In this document: positions 8,792 through 16,398 of the stretch, piece after piece | How the letters are laid out: each line of letters begins with the position of its first letter | Numbering within the stretch: position 1 is the stretch's first letter | Source: Minwuia thermotolerans | GTDB taxonomy: Bacteria > Pseudomonadota > Alphaproteobacteria > Minwuiales > Minwuiaceae | Length of the DNA: 51,088 nucleotides | Reading direction: 5' to 3' | NCBI GenBank assembly: GCA_021604565.1 | Contig: BQJF01000021.1 | Location: forward strand, 1 to 51,088 | Made by a program: the position numbers and the translations under genes | The notes under the pieces: generated by a model | Told to the model about the DNA's origin: nothing | The model's database searches: none | Seen by the model: the letters and a program-made list of their open reading frames with translations, nothing else

Positions 8792-9418
8792 CTATGTGTC
8801 GGTGAACCCGATCGCTGGATAGACGAGTCGTCGAGGCATTTGCCCGTTGAAGCGATAACCCTCGTTGATGATTACCCAAGGCGCGAAAGGCCGACCCGAC
8901 TGACCGCGGAAGCCTGGAACGGTTTCCAGACCAGCCCCATTCTCGAGGTGATGCCAGACAGTCCAGGCAATGATCTGCTCGATCTCTTCGTAGTAACCGG
9001 GACTTGGCTGAATGCGCTGAAAGTGGATGCGGCCAAACGAGACCAGGGTATCACCCTGCTTGTTCACCAGACGCTCGAACATGTGATGTCTTCGTGTCAG
9101 CCGCTTCCTGAAGGATATAGCCTTGCCAACATAGGCAATCCTGCGTCGAGCCTTCTGGGCATGATGGTCCCTGAGCAGACAGTAAACTCCACCGTATTCG
9201 GTCCATTCCGGCGGAATTCGTGGGCGAGATTCGTCCGGACTCCAAACTGTTGGCCGGGACCAGGTGATCCTGGCCAAGCGATAATAAGAGCGATCAGAAA
9301 GGTTTTGAATTACTTCAGGGTCGCCACCCAGATCTGCGATATGCCAGCTCAAGATTTCTGACCTGCCCAATCTGTTTCGGCAACTGTGAGTGTGCTGAGT
9401 ACATGTTGCCACTCTCAT
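8792..9418 (-). CDS. GIY-YIG domain nuclease-like protein, stand-alone
   Basis: A 208-residue protein with a central GIY-YIG fold at about residues 74-160: GVY (77-79), YVG (96-98), candidate catalytic Arg104 or Arg107, a metal-binding Glu in YYEEIEQ (144-147) and a conserved Asn160 in LENGAG. The active-site set therefore looks complete. Such domains occur in homing endonucleases, restriction enzymes, UvrC and many lone proteins of unknown role. Flanking parts (1-70 and 165-208) are not recognised. Local GC is low for this window (31 of 60 bases in both 9061-9120 and 9241-9300). It is convergent with the amidase, 3 bp away, and bracketed by 23-bp direct repeats, suggesting acquisition by transfer. 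The first ATG (9416-9418) is used. Confidence 0.75.
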   Translation of the reverse strand: MRVATCTQHTHSCRNRLGRSEILSWHIADLGGDPEVIQNLSDRSYYRLARITWSRPTVWSPDESRPRIPPEWTEYGGVYCLLRDHHAQKARRRIAYVGKAISFRKRLTRRHHMFERLVNKQGDTLVSFGRIHFQRIQPSPGYYEEIEQIIAWTVWHHLENGAGLETVPGFRGQSGRPFAPWVIINEGYRFNGQMPRRLVYPAIGFTDT

Positions 9419-9484
9419 CGAGCATCAGGCAATGGATTGGCACGATGTCAGGTTGGAAGCGCAAACCTGTGCAGTGCCACAATT

Positions 9485-9530
9485 TGAACCGTTCCACCCC
9501 GTATCGCTCTGCGCCACAGCCTCAGCAGGC
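9485..9530 (+). repeat. 46-bp imperfect direct repeat, copy 1
   Basis: TGAACCGTTCCACCCC through CTCAGCAGGC. It matches 12745-12790 at 41 of 46 positions, and all five differences are C/T transitions. Copy 2 lies just upstream of the TIGR03032-type gene and probably contains part of its promoter (GCTACAGC), so copy 1 looks like a displaced promoter fragment. Confidence 0.92.
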
Positions 9531-9545
9531 AACGGACTGGCATCG
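9523..9545 (+). repeat. 23-bp direct repeat, right copy
   Basis: Identical to 8747-8769. Its first 8 bp (CAGCAGGC, 9523-9530) are shared with the end of the 46-bp repeat, which marks a probable microhomology junction. Confidence 0.95.
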
Positions 9546-9564
9546 CCAGAGGCCCGAAATCTGA
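9523..9564 (+). pseudogene. duplicated amidase C-terminal tail (13 codons and stop)
   Basis: Translates as QQATDWHRQRPEI followed by TGA. Aligned to the last 13 codons of the amidase (QQATDWHRRRPDY, TGA) it has equal length, ten identical residues, synonymous changes and conservative replacements (Asp to Glu). It is fused directly to the 46-bp repeat through the shared CAGCAGGC. It carries no start and is a remnant. The coding-like pattern of change suggests that it came from a diverged copy of the amidase gene. Confidence 0.8.
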
Positions 9565-9801
9565 GGCGATCAGGTGGTTGTCCCGGGTTGGTGTGGGCAA
9601 GTGATACTTGCTGGAGCAATTTTTTTTCGGGAGTCGGGCCGTTCTGGCGCAGAAATTAAGGTTTTGAACACGAACCAGATGTACTTCTTGCGGACTGGTG
9701 CCAGGCGGGTACGAGGGGAGGGCTCCCCTTGAATGGTCAGCGCACCTGTCCAGAGGCTGACCGGCAGACGCCGTCAGACGGAAACTGGTTTGGTGACGAA
9801 A

Positions 9802-10797
9802 ATGAAATCGCCGTTGTCACGGACACTCACGCTGGCTCTTCTGATGGTGCTGGTCGTGGGTCTTGCACTCACAACAGCGCGCGCCCGCGTTCAATCCGGG
9901 ACAGATGAACAGCGCATGGTGGTCGGTGCGACACCGACCGCGATCCTGATCTGGCTGGCCAGTGACCTCGGATATCTCGACCGCTTGCCGGTTGATCTTG
10001 TCCGCATGCGATCCGGCATTGCGACAGGCCAGGCGGTGATCGACGGGAAGGCGCATCTGGCGACCTCGTCGGATTTTGCCTTCACCGCCCGCGCCCTCGA
10101 GCACCAGGACCTTCGGTTGCTTGCCACGATGTCGTCTTCACAGACCGCGCGACTGGTGGCCCGGGCCTCCGCATACAAGGCTGTGCGGGGGGACATGGGC
10201 AAACTGCGCTACGCTGTGACCCGGAACGGCATCGGACATTATTTCCTTTCCCAGTACCTGGCATTCCTCGGCCTGAATTTCGATGATGTCGAGGTCCGGT
10301 TCCTGCCACCGGCAGATATCGTCGAGGCCGTGTTGGCCGGAACCGTGGATGCTGCCCTGACTTGGGAACCGCACGTTTCCCGTCTGGTCACCGAACTTGC
10401 CGGTGACGTGATCCGTTTCGAGGATCAGATGGATCAGTTCTACTATTTCAGCCTGTACGGGAAGAAGGACTGGATCGGAAAGAACCATGCGGTTCTGGCC
10501 CGGTTCCTGGGCGCGCTCCGGCAGGCACAGGAGTTTGCCAGGTCGAAACCCGAGGAATCCATCGAACGGGTTTCCCGCGTGCTGGATATCGAGCCGGACG
10601 TGCTGGCGGGGATCTGGCAGAATCACACCCTGCAGGTGCTGATGCCGAACGACATTCCGCTGGTGCTGGAGCAGGCAACCGAATGGCGGATCCGCGAAGG
10701 GCTGGTCGAACTCGACGCCATTCCGAACGTGCTCGAGTTCATTGAACCGACGCCACTACGCACCATCGCACCCGATTCAGTGCACCTGCTCTGGTAA
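9802..10797 (+). CDS. periplasmic substrate-binding protein, NMT1/SsuA-like
   Basis: A 331-residue exported protein of the NMT1/THI5/SsuA/TauA class. A signal peptide is visible (MKSPLSRTLTLALLMVLVV..., cleavage near residue 28). The mature part starts with the strand VVGATPTAILIWLASDLGYLD typical of this fold, and continues with GKAHLATSSDFAFT and VLAGTVDAALTWEPH, the ligand-cleft elements of these proteins. The start at ATG 9802 puts the signal peptide at the N-terminus; an earlier in-frame ATG at 9733 and GTG at 9793 are possible. No permease or ATPase gene is nearby. Instead a hybrid histidine kinase starts 10 bp downstream, so it likely serves as a ligand-sensing partner of that kinase. 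Confidence 0.85.
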   Translation: MKSPLSRTLTLALLMVLVVGLALTTARARVQSGTDEQRMVVGATPTAILIWLASDLGYLDRLPVDLVRMRSGIATGQAVIDGKAHLATSSDFAFTARALEHQDLRLLATMSSSQTARLVARASAYKAVRGDMGKLRYAVTRNGIGHYFLSQYLAFLGLNFDDVEVRFLPPADIVEAVLAGTVDAALTWEPHVSRLVTELAGDVIRFEDQMDQFYYFSLYGKKDWIGKNHAVLARFLGALRQAQEFARSKPEESIERVSRVLDIEPDVLAGIWQNHTLQVLMPNDIPLVLEQATEWRIREGLVELDAIPNVLEFIEPTPLRTIAPDSVHLLW

Positions 10798-10807
10798 GGT
10801 GAAAGCA

Positions 10808-12709
10808 ATGCGGCTCCGAACGAAATTCTATCTCTCCTTTGCTGCCGCGGCATTCTTCATTGTCGTGGTCGCGGTGGGGCTTTTCGTGACCGCATCGGAC
10901 CTGAGCAACGCGCGGAAGGCCCATGCCACCGGGACCATCATGCAGGCCGATCTGGGAAGCATGAAGCAGATCGTCTACGAGTATTCGCGCTTCAATGCCC
11001 TCCGCAGCGACCAGCAATGGCAACTTCTGGGGCGGCGAATCTCCGATTCGTCCGATTTCCTGCTGAGTGTCGGAAACCTTCGCCACACCGGGGCGGGTGA
11101 ACTCGCCGCCCGCATGACAAGTGCTGACAGGTTCTTCGAACACCTGCGAGCCTACTGGGTTGGCAACGACTTCTCCGAGCGAAGGTACCGGATCGTTGTC
11201 GGAAAGCTGACCGCGGTCCTCGATTCCGCCTCCGCGCGTGTTGATGAAATCGTTGTCGATGCACGGCAGATCGAGATAGAGGCCGTTGATCGGAACTACT
11301 ACATCATCGTTCTGCTGCTGACCCTCGTGGTCTTGTCGGCAATCGGCATTCTGACGGCGATGGTCAACCAGATCCTGCCTTCCGTTGACCGCATCAAGCT
11401 TGCCGCCGCGAGGATTGGTGGCGGAGATCTGGAGACGCCGGTCGCGAATGACCGGGATGACGAATTCGGTGATATCGAGCGTTCGCTGGATTCCATGCGT
11501 CGGAACATCGGGCGATTCCAGCACCAGCTCAATGCGGCGCGACTGGAGGCGGAACAGGCGAATGAAGCGAAGTCGCAGTTCCTGGCCAACATGAGCCATG
11601 AATTGCGGACCCCGCTGAACGCCGTCATCGGCTTCTCTGACCTGCTGGCGACACTGGATTCTGCGCGTTCCGACAAGGACCGGGTGCGCGACTATGCCGG
11701 CAACATCACCCAGGCAGGGCACCATCTGCTGAGCCTGATAAATGATCTGCTCGACTTCGCGAAGATCGAGGCCCGCAAGGTGGAACTCTCGAACGAACCC
11801 ATGATGGTTTCGGAAGTCGTCGAGAACATTGGTTCTGCCTTCGCGGTTCTGGCCGCGAAGAACGATGTATCGCTGGAAGTCTGCGCAACGGATACGGATG
11901 TCCTAGTCAACGGTGATGCCGTTCGACTGCGCCAGGTGCTGTACAACCTGGTTTCCAACGCGATCAAGTTCTCAGAGGGCGGGCAGGTCCGTATCCTGGC
12001 ATTTGCCGATGCCATGCCTGGCGATCAGGTTCGTCTGCGGGTTGACGTGCAGGACTCAGGCATCGGTATCCCGGAAGACCGTATCGAAGCGATCTTCAAC
12101 CCGTTCTCGCAATCGGACGGTTCCATCACGCGCCGCTTTGGCGGGACCGGTCTGGGGCTGCCGATCTCACGGACCCTGGCCCGCATGATGGGTGGTGACG
12201 TCGTCGCCCGAAGCACGCCGGGTGAGGGTTCGGTCTTCTCCGCCACCTTTGTGCTGGAACAGTTGCCGGTGACTGCGCATGTCGATGGAGACGCGAAGGC
12301 TGCTGATGCGGCCCCGGCTCTGGAGCCGGGCATGTCGGTAGTGGCTGTGGACGATGTCCCTTCCAACCGCGCCGTGATTCAGAGTCTCCTGGCGGACATG
12401 GGATGCGTGCCGAAGGTCTTTGAGCATGCAAGGGAAGCCATCGACTGGGTTCGTGACAGTCACGTCGATGCAATTCTGATGGACATCCACATGCCGGACA
12501 TTGATGGGGTTGCCGCTGCCAGCGCGATCCAGAACCTGCCGGGCAAGAAGCGCGACATTCCGATCTTCGCCTGGACAGCGGACATCACCAGCGAGGACTT
12601 GCTGGGCGACAGCAGTGTGCGGTGGGCCGGAACATTGACCAAGCCGGTCACGCGCGAGGTCCTGTCCGGCGCACTGAATGGTCTGTCCGGCAAACGTATC
12701 GCCGCCTGA
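10808..12709 (+). CDS. hybrid sensor histidine kinase with HAMP and receiver domains
   Basis: A 633-residue membrane kinase. Order: TM1 (about 8-29), a mostly helical periplasmic region (30-163), TM2 (164-187), HAMP (188-240), HisKA with the phospho-accepting His264 in MSHELRTPLN, HATPase_c with N box (NLVSNAIKF), G1 (DSGIGIP) and G2 (GGTGLGLPIS), then a C-terminal receiver domain with VDD, phospho-accepting Asp559 in LMDIHMPD and a conserved Lys in LTKPV. The ATG at 10808 gives TM1 directly at the N-terminus. The gene begins 10 bp after the substrate-binding protein, which probably docks on the periplasmic domain. No DNA-binding response regulator or separate phosphotransfer protein is encoded next to it, so output must go through an unlinked partner. 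Confidence 0.94.
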   Translation: MRLRTKFYLSFAAAAFFIVVVAVGLFVTASDLSNARKAHATGTIMQADLGSMKQIVYEYSRFNALRSDQQWQLLGRRISDSSDFLLSVGNLRHTGAGELAARMTSADRFFEHLRAYWVGNDFSERRYRIVVGKLTAVLDSASARVDEIVVDARQIEIEAVDRNYYIIVLLLTLVVLSAIGILTAMVNQILPSVDRIKLAAARIGGGDLETPVANDRDDEFGDIERSLDSMRRNIGRFQHQLNAARLEAEQANEAKSQFLANMSHELRTPLNAVIGFSDLLATLDSARSDKDRVRDYAGNITQAGHHLLSLINDLLDFAKIEARKVELSNEPMMVSEVVENIGSAFAVLAAKNDVSLEVCATDTDVLVNGDAVRLRQVLYNLVSNAIKFSEGGQVRILAFADAMPGDQVRLRVDVQDSGIGIPEDRIEAIFNPFSQSDGSITRRFGGTGLGLPISRTLARMMGGDVVARSTPGEGSVFSATFVLEQLPVTAHVDGDAKAADAAPALEPGMSVVAVDDVPSNRAVIQSLLADMGCVPKVFEHAREAIDWVRDSHVDAILMDIHMPDIDGVAAASAIQNLPGKKRDIPIFAWTADITSEDLLGDSSVRWAGTLTKPVTREVLSGALNGLSGKRIAA

Positions 12710-12744
12710 TATTCAGCACCGCCTGGCATTCCTGACCAGTGCTC

Positions 12745-12790
12745 TGAACCGTTTCACCCCGCATCGCCCTGTGCTACAGCCTCAGCAGGC
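12745..12790 (+). repeat. 46-bp imperfect direct repeat, copy 2; likely promoter region of the next gene
   Basis: Matches 9485-9530 at 41 of 46 positions. Contains GCTACAGC (12773-12780), resembling an alphaproteobacterial -10 region, with TTTCAC 16 bp upstream as a poor -35. It ends 20 bp before the ATG at 12811. Together with copy 1 it brackets the SBP-kinase pair. Confidence 0.85.
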
Positions 12791-12810
12791 TGGGTGATGC
12801 AGGACGGATC

Positions 12811-13911
12811 ATGAGCGACACAGACGAGGCGGCGGTTGCGGCGGAGGGGACTCCGGCTGCGGGGGACGAGGAGAAGCTGGTGCTGACGCCGTCGCGGCAG
12901 TTCGGCGACTGGCTGCGGGAGACGAATGTCAGCCTTGGCTTTTCCACCTATCAGGCGGGGAAGATGTTCCTGGTCGGGCGGCGCGATGATGGCCGCCTTT
13001 CGGTGTTCGAGCGGACCTTCAACCGTTGCATGGGCATGTGGGCGGACGGCCAGACGATCTGGATGAGTTCGCTCTATCAGCTCTGGCGGTTCGAAAACAT
13101 CCTGCCCGCTGGTCAGATGCACCAGGGTTACGACCGGGTCTATGTGCCTCAGATCGGCTATACCACCGGTGATATCGACACCCACGACATCGGCGTGACG
13201 GCAGAGGGCCAGGTGAACTTCATCGCCACCCTGTTCGGCTGCATCGCGGAACCGAGCGAGCGGTTCTCCTTCAAGCCGGTCTGGAAGCCGCCGTTCCTGT
13301 CGAAGCTGGCGGCGGAGGATCGCTGCCACCTGAACGGTCTCGCCATGCGTGACGGCAAGCCGGGCTTCGTCACCGCGGTCAGCCGCTCCGACGTGTCCGA
13401 CGGCTGGCGCGACCGGCGCACGGACGGTGGCATCGTCATGGACGTGCAGAGCAACGAGATCATCGCCGAGGGGCTTTCGATGCCGCACAGCCCGCGCTGG
13501 CACCAGGGCAAGCTGTGGCTGTCGAACGCCGGGACCGGAGAGTTTGGCCATATCGACATGGAAACCGGCAAGTTCGTGCCCGTGGCCTTCTGCCCCGGCT
13601 TCCTGCGCGGCCTGACGATGATCGGCGACTACGCCGTGCTGGGCCTGTCGAAACCGCGCGAGAACCGCACCTTCAGTGGTCTGCCGCTGGACGAGAAACT
13701 GAAGCAGGCAGACGCTGAGCCGCGCTGCGCGATCTATGTCATCGACCTGCGCACCGGCGACGTGGTCCACTGGCTGCGGATCGAGGGCGTGGTGGAGGAA
13801 CTCTACGACGTGACCGTCCTGCCCGGCGTGAAACGACCCATGGCCATCGGCTTCGTCAGCGACGAGATTCGCCGTATCCTGACCGTCGATGACACGGAAT
13901 GGGACGGCTGA
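12811..13911 (+). CDS. TIGR03032-family conserved protein (DUF4915-like, beta-propeller type)
   Basis: A 366-residue soluble protein recognised by the start pattern FSTYQAGKMFLVGR and by RCMGMW, SSLYQLWRFEN, HSPRWHQGKLWLSNAGTGE and PGFLRGL, which are typical of TIGR03032 proteins. These are probably propeller-like; no enzymatic role is established to my knowledge. Some family members sit near peptide or glycopeptide modification genes, but none is seen here. The ATG at 12811 is preceded by AGGACGG. It is followed 59 bp later by the F420 genes, so joint transcription is possible but uncertain. Its upstream region contains the 46-bp repeat. Confidence 0.82.
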   Translation: MSDTDEAAVAAEGTPAAGDEEKLVLTPSRQFGDWLRETNVSLGFSTYQAGKMFLVGRRDDGRLSVFERTFNRCMGMWADGQTIWMSSLYQLWRFENILPAGQMHQGYDRVYVPQIGYTTGDIDTHDIGVTAEGQVNFIATLFGCIAEPSERFSFKPVWKPPFLSKLAAEDRCHLNGLAMRDGKPGFVTAVSRSDVSDGWRDRRTDGGIVMDVQSNEIIAEGLSMPHSPRWHQGKLWLSNAGTGEFGHIDMETGKFVPVAFCPGFLRGLTMIGDYAVLGLSKPRENRTFSGLPLDEKLKQADAEPRCAIYVIDLRTGDVVHWLRIEGVVEELYDVTVLPGVKRPMAIGFVSDEIRRILTVDDTEWDG

Positions 13912-13970
13912 ACGCCCGACGACACGGCGGCGCGCCTTGACTTTCAACGACCGGATCACAGGACTTCACA

Positions 13971-14645
13971 ATGACTGACAGCAAACCTTCGATTGCCGTG
14001 CTTGGCGGAACCGGCGACCTTGGCGGTGGACTGGCGCTGCGCTGGGTGCGGGCCGGATACCCGGTGATCATCGGCAGCCGTACCGCCGACAAGGCAGAAG
14101 CCTCCGCGGCCGAACTGAACGCGCGCTTCCCGGACACGGGTGTGCAGGGCATGGACAATGTCGCCGCCGCAGCCGCCGGGCAGATCGTGGTCATGACCGT
14201 TCCCTTCTCCAACCACCGCTCGACGCTGGAATCGGTGAAGGACGCCGTGCAGGGCAAGATCGTCGTCGATGTCACCGTGCCGCTGGTGCCGCCGAAGGTC
14301 AGCCGCGTGCAGATGCCGCCCGAAGGGTCCGCCGGCAAGGCGGCGCAGGAATTCCTGGGGCCGGAGGTGCAGGTCGTTTCCGCCTTTCAGAACGTTGCCG
14401 CCGATCATCTGGCGGACCTGGAGCATGATCCGGACTGCGACGTGCTGGTGGCGGGCAACGTCGTCGCGGCGCGGGAGCAGGTGGTCGAACTGGTGGAGGC
14501 CTGCGGCATGCGAGGCTTCCATGTCGGCCCCATCGACAATGCGGCGGTGGCCGAGGCGCTGACGTCCGTGCTGATCTTCATGAACAAGCGCTACAAGAGT
14601 CCCGGTGCCGGTATCCGCATCACCAATCTGCCGGACATGGACTGA
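13971..14645 (+). CDS. npdG: NADPH-dependent F420 reductase (F420H2:NADP oxidoreductase)
   Basis: A 224-residue Rossmann-fold enzyme that exchanges hydride between NADP(H) and the deazaflavin F420. The N-terminus IAVLGGTGDLGGGLALRW is the NADP-binding loop, and IIGSR supplies the arginine expected for the 2'-phosphate. MTVPFSNH, DVTVPLVPPK and QNVAADHL match the conserved core of NpdG/Fno proteins. Immediately downstream are cofE and cofD, which makes an F420 role much more likely than a plain NADP-dependent reductase. The start is preceded by AGGAC at a short distance. Confidence 0.9.
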   Translation: MTDSKPSIAVLGGTGDLGGGLALRWVRAGYPVIIGSRTADKAEASAAELNARFPDTGVQGMDNVAAAAAGQIVVMTVPFSNHRSTLESVKDAVQGKIVVDVTVPLVPPKVSRVQMPPEGSAGKAAQEFLGPEVQVVSAFQNVAADHLADLEHDPDCDVLVAGNVVAAREQVVELVEACGMRGFHVGPIDNAAVAEALTSVLIFMNKRYKSPGAGIRITNLPDMD

Positions 14646-14673
14646 GCGGACCAGGACCAGGGATCGACCCGCG

Positions 14674-15441
14674 ATGCGGCGACTTGAGCTGATCGGGCTG
14701 GAGGGCCTGCCGGAGGTCCTGCCCGGTGCTGATCTGGCGGCGATGATCCATCATGCGGCCAGCGCATCGGGTGGCGGACTGCGGGACGGCGACATCGTTG
14801 CCGTGGCGCAGAAGGTGATCTCCAAGGCGGAGGATCGCTATGTCGTGCTGGATGACGTCCGGCCCTCCGACCGTGCCATCCGCATCGCCGCCCAGTGTGC
14901 CAAGGATCCGCGACAGGTGGAGGTGGTGCTGTCCGAAGCATCGGAGGTCGTGCGCCATCGTCCCGGCGTGCTGATCGTCCGCCACAGGTTGGGTCATGTG
15001 CTGGCCAATGCCGGCATCGATGCCTCCAACGTGCCGCGCGACGGGCAGGGGCGGGAACGGCTGTTGCTGTTGCCGGTGGACCCGGACGGCAGCGCGGAGC
15101 AGTTGCGGGCTGACCTGCGGCGGCTTTCGGGGGTTGAAACCGGCGTCGTCATCAATGACAGCCCCGGTCGGGCCTGGCGGGTCGGCAGTGCCGGTATCGC
15201 GATCGGCGTGGCTGGGGTGCCCGCAATGCAAGACCTGCGGGGTCAGTTCGACCGGGACGGGCGGGAACTGCAGGCCAGTGAGCTCGGCATTGCCGACGAA
15301 GTCGCCGCCGCCGCTTCCCTCGTCATGGGGCAGGGCGCGGAGGGGGTGCCTGTCGTGATCGTGCGCGGCATGCAGCTTGCCGGTCGCCACGGCACGGCGG
15401 ACGAACTGGTGCGGCATCCGCTGATGGACCTGTTCCGATGA
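14674..15441 (+). CDS. cofE: coenzyme F420-0:L-glutamate ligase CofE
   Basis: CofE adds gamma-linked glutamates to F420-0 using GTP. The 255-residue protein shows the family signatures GDIVAVAQKVISKAEDR near the N-terminus, RHRLGHVLANAGIDASNV and NDSPGRAWRVGSAGIAIGVAG in the middle, and DEVAAAASLVMGQ near the end. It has only the ligase domain and lacks the C-terminal nitroreductase-like domain of actinobacterial FbiB. The ATG at 14674 (MRRLELIGLEG) fits the usual N-terminus; an upstream in-frame ATG at 14605 would overlap npdG. The stop overlaps the cofD ATG by 4 bp, so the two are translationally coupled. Confidence 0.94.
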   Translation: MRRLELIGLEGLPEVLPGADLAAMIHHAASASGGGLRDGDIVAVAQKVISKAEDRYVVLDDVRPSDRAIRIAAQCAKDPRQVEVVLSEASEVVRHRPGVLIVRHRLGHVLANAGIDASNVPRDGQGRERLLLLPVDPDGSAEQLRADLRRLSGVETGVVINDSPGRAWRVGSAGIAIGVAGVPAMQDLRGQFDRDGRELQASELGIADEVAAAASLVMGQGAEGVPVVIVRGMQLAGRHGTADELVRHPLMDLFR

Positions 15442-16379
15442 GTGGCGGCGGGATCACCTATCTGTCCGGCGGTGTTGGCGGGGCCAAGCTGGCGCTGGGG
15501 CTGGCCCGGGTGCTGCCGCCCGAAGATCTGGCGATCATCGCCAACACCGGCGACGACTTCGATCATCTGGGCCTGCGCATCTGCCCCGATATCGACACGC
15601 TGGTCTATACGCTGTCGGAACGCGCCAATCTGGCGCAGGGCTGGGGACGACAGGACGAGAGCGACGGTTTCATGACCGCGATGCGGGAACTCGGCGGGCC
15701 GGACTGGTTCTTCCTCGGTGACCGCGATCTCGCCATGCATGTGGAGCGCACGCGGCGCATGCGGTCCGGGGAGCGGCTGACCGAAGTCACGGCAGCGCTG
15801 GCCGGGGCGCTCGGGATCGGGCCGCGCATCCTGCCGATGACGGACACGGTCGCGCCCACCATCATCGAGACTGTCGATGGTCCGGTGGCGTTTCAGGACT
15901 ACTTCGTGCGTCTGCGCGCAGCACCGGCCGTCACCGGTTTCACCCTGCACGGCGGCGCGCCACAGACACCGACCGCCGAGGTCTTCGCTGCCCTGGAAGA
16001 ACCGGCGATGGTGATCATCGGGCCGTCGAACCCGTTTATCTCCATCGACCCGATCCTGCACCTGGGCGGCCTGCGGGACCGCTTGCGGACCCTGCGTGAC
16101 GGGGGAATCCCGGTCGTGGCTGTTTCGCCCATCGTCGGCGGAGACGCCATCAAGGGACCGACGGCGAAGATGTTCAGGGAACTTGGCACCGACCCCAGCG
16201 TCACTGCGGTCGCCGAACGCTACAGCGACATCGTCAGTCATCTGGTGCTGGATACGGCTGATGCCGGTGCGGTCGGGACCGTGACAGCACTGGGCATTCA
16301 GGCACCGGTCACGCCGACGGTGATGCGCTCCGTCGAAGACAGGATTGCGTTGGCACGGCAGGTGCTGGCGCTGGGGTGA
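15438..16379 (+). CDS. cofD: 2-phospho-L-lactate (or phosphoenolpyruvate-type) transferase CofD
   Basis: CofD joins the activated phospho-lactate/phosphoenolpyruvate moiety to Fo, giving (dehydro-)F420-0. The 313-residue protein has the signature TYLSGGVGGAKLALGL at the N-terminus, then NTGDDFDHLGLRICPDIDT, GDRDLAMHVERT and MTDT, all typical CofD motifs, and VISPIVGG-like VSPIVGGDAIKGP in the C-terminal half. Length is normal. It overlaps cofE by 4 bp. cofC (guanylyltransferase) and cofG/cofH (Fo synthase) are not in this window and must lie elsewhere if the pathway is complete. Confidence 0.95.
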   Translation: MSGGGITYLSGGVGGAKLALGLARVLPPEDLAIIANTGDDFDHLGLRICPDIDTLVYTLSERANLAQGWGRQDESDGFMTAMRELGGPDWFFLGDRDLAMHVERTRRMRSGERLTEVTAALAGALGIGPRILPMTDTVAPTIIETVDGPVAFQDYFVRLRAAPAVTGFTLHGGAPQTPTAEVFAALEEPAMVIIGPSNPFISIDPILHLGGLRDRLRTLRDGGIPVVAVSPIVGGDAIKGPTAKMFRELGTDPSVTAVAERYSDIVSHLVLDTADAGAVGTVTALGIQAPVTPTVMRSVEDRIALARQVLALG

Positions 16380-16392
16380 ATGCCAGCGCCAG
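16365..16392 (+). terminator. stem-loop between convergent cofD and lipoprotein gene
   Basis: Perfect 10-bp stem CTGGCGCTGG / CCAGCGCCAG around an 8-base loop that contains the cofD stop codon. No T-run follows on either strand, so intrinsic termination is doubtful; it may act as a structural barrier between the converging transcripts. Confidence 0.4.
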
Positions 16393-16398
16393 TGGATG

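Larger units (their letters stand above)
9419..9801. other. 383-bp region without an intact gene; recombination junction
   Basis: It contains the 46-bp repeat (9485-9530), the duplicated amidase tail (9523-9564), a perfect inverted repeat GCAAGT-GAT-ACTTGC (9598-9612) followed after 11 bases by eight T residues (a weak terminator candidate for plus-strand transcription), and a palindromic GGGGAGGGCTCCCC near 9714-9727. A loose promoter-like pair TTGCGG/TACGAG lies before the SBP gene. No convincing additional coding sequence is seen. Confidence 0.7.

Noticed and set aside
8840..9361. 173-codon plus-strand frame overlapping the GIY-YIG gene
   Set aside because: No motif in the plus frame, while the minus frame has the full GIY-YIG active-site set.
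8747..12790. Insertion sequence or integron explaining the repeats
   Set aside because: No transposase, integrase, terminal inverted repeats or attC-like structure was seen; direct repeats and microhomology alone fit recombination better.
12754..13959. 401-codon minus-strand frame opposite the TIGR03032-type gene
   Set aside because: Antisense shadow; the plus frame has recognisable conserved blocks and a ribosome-binding site.
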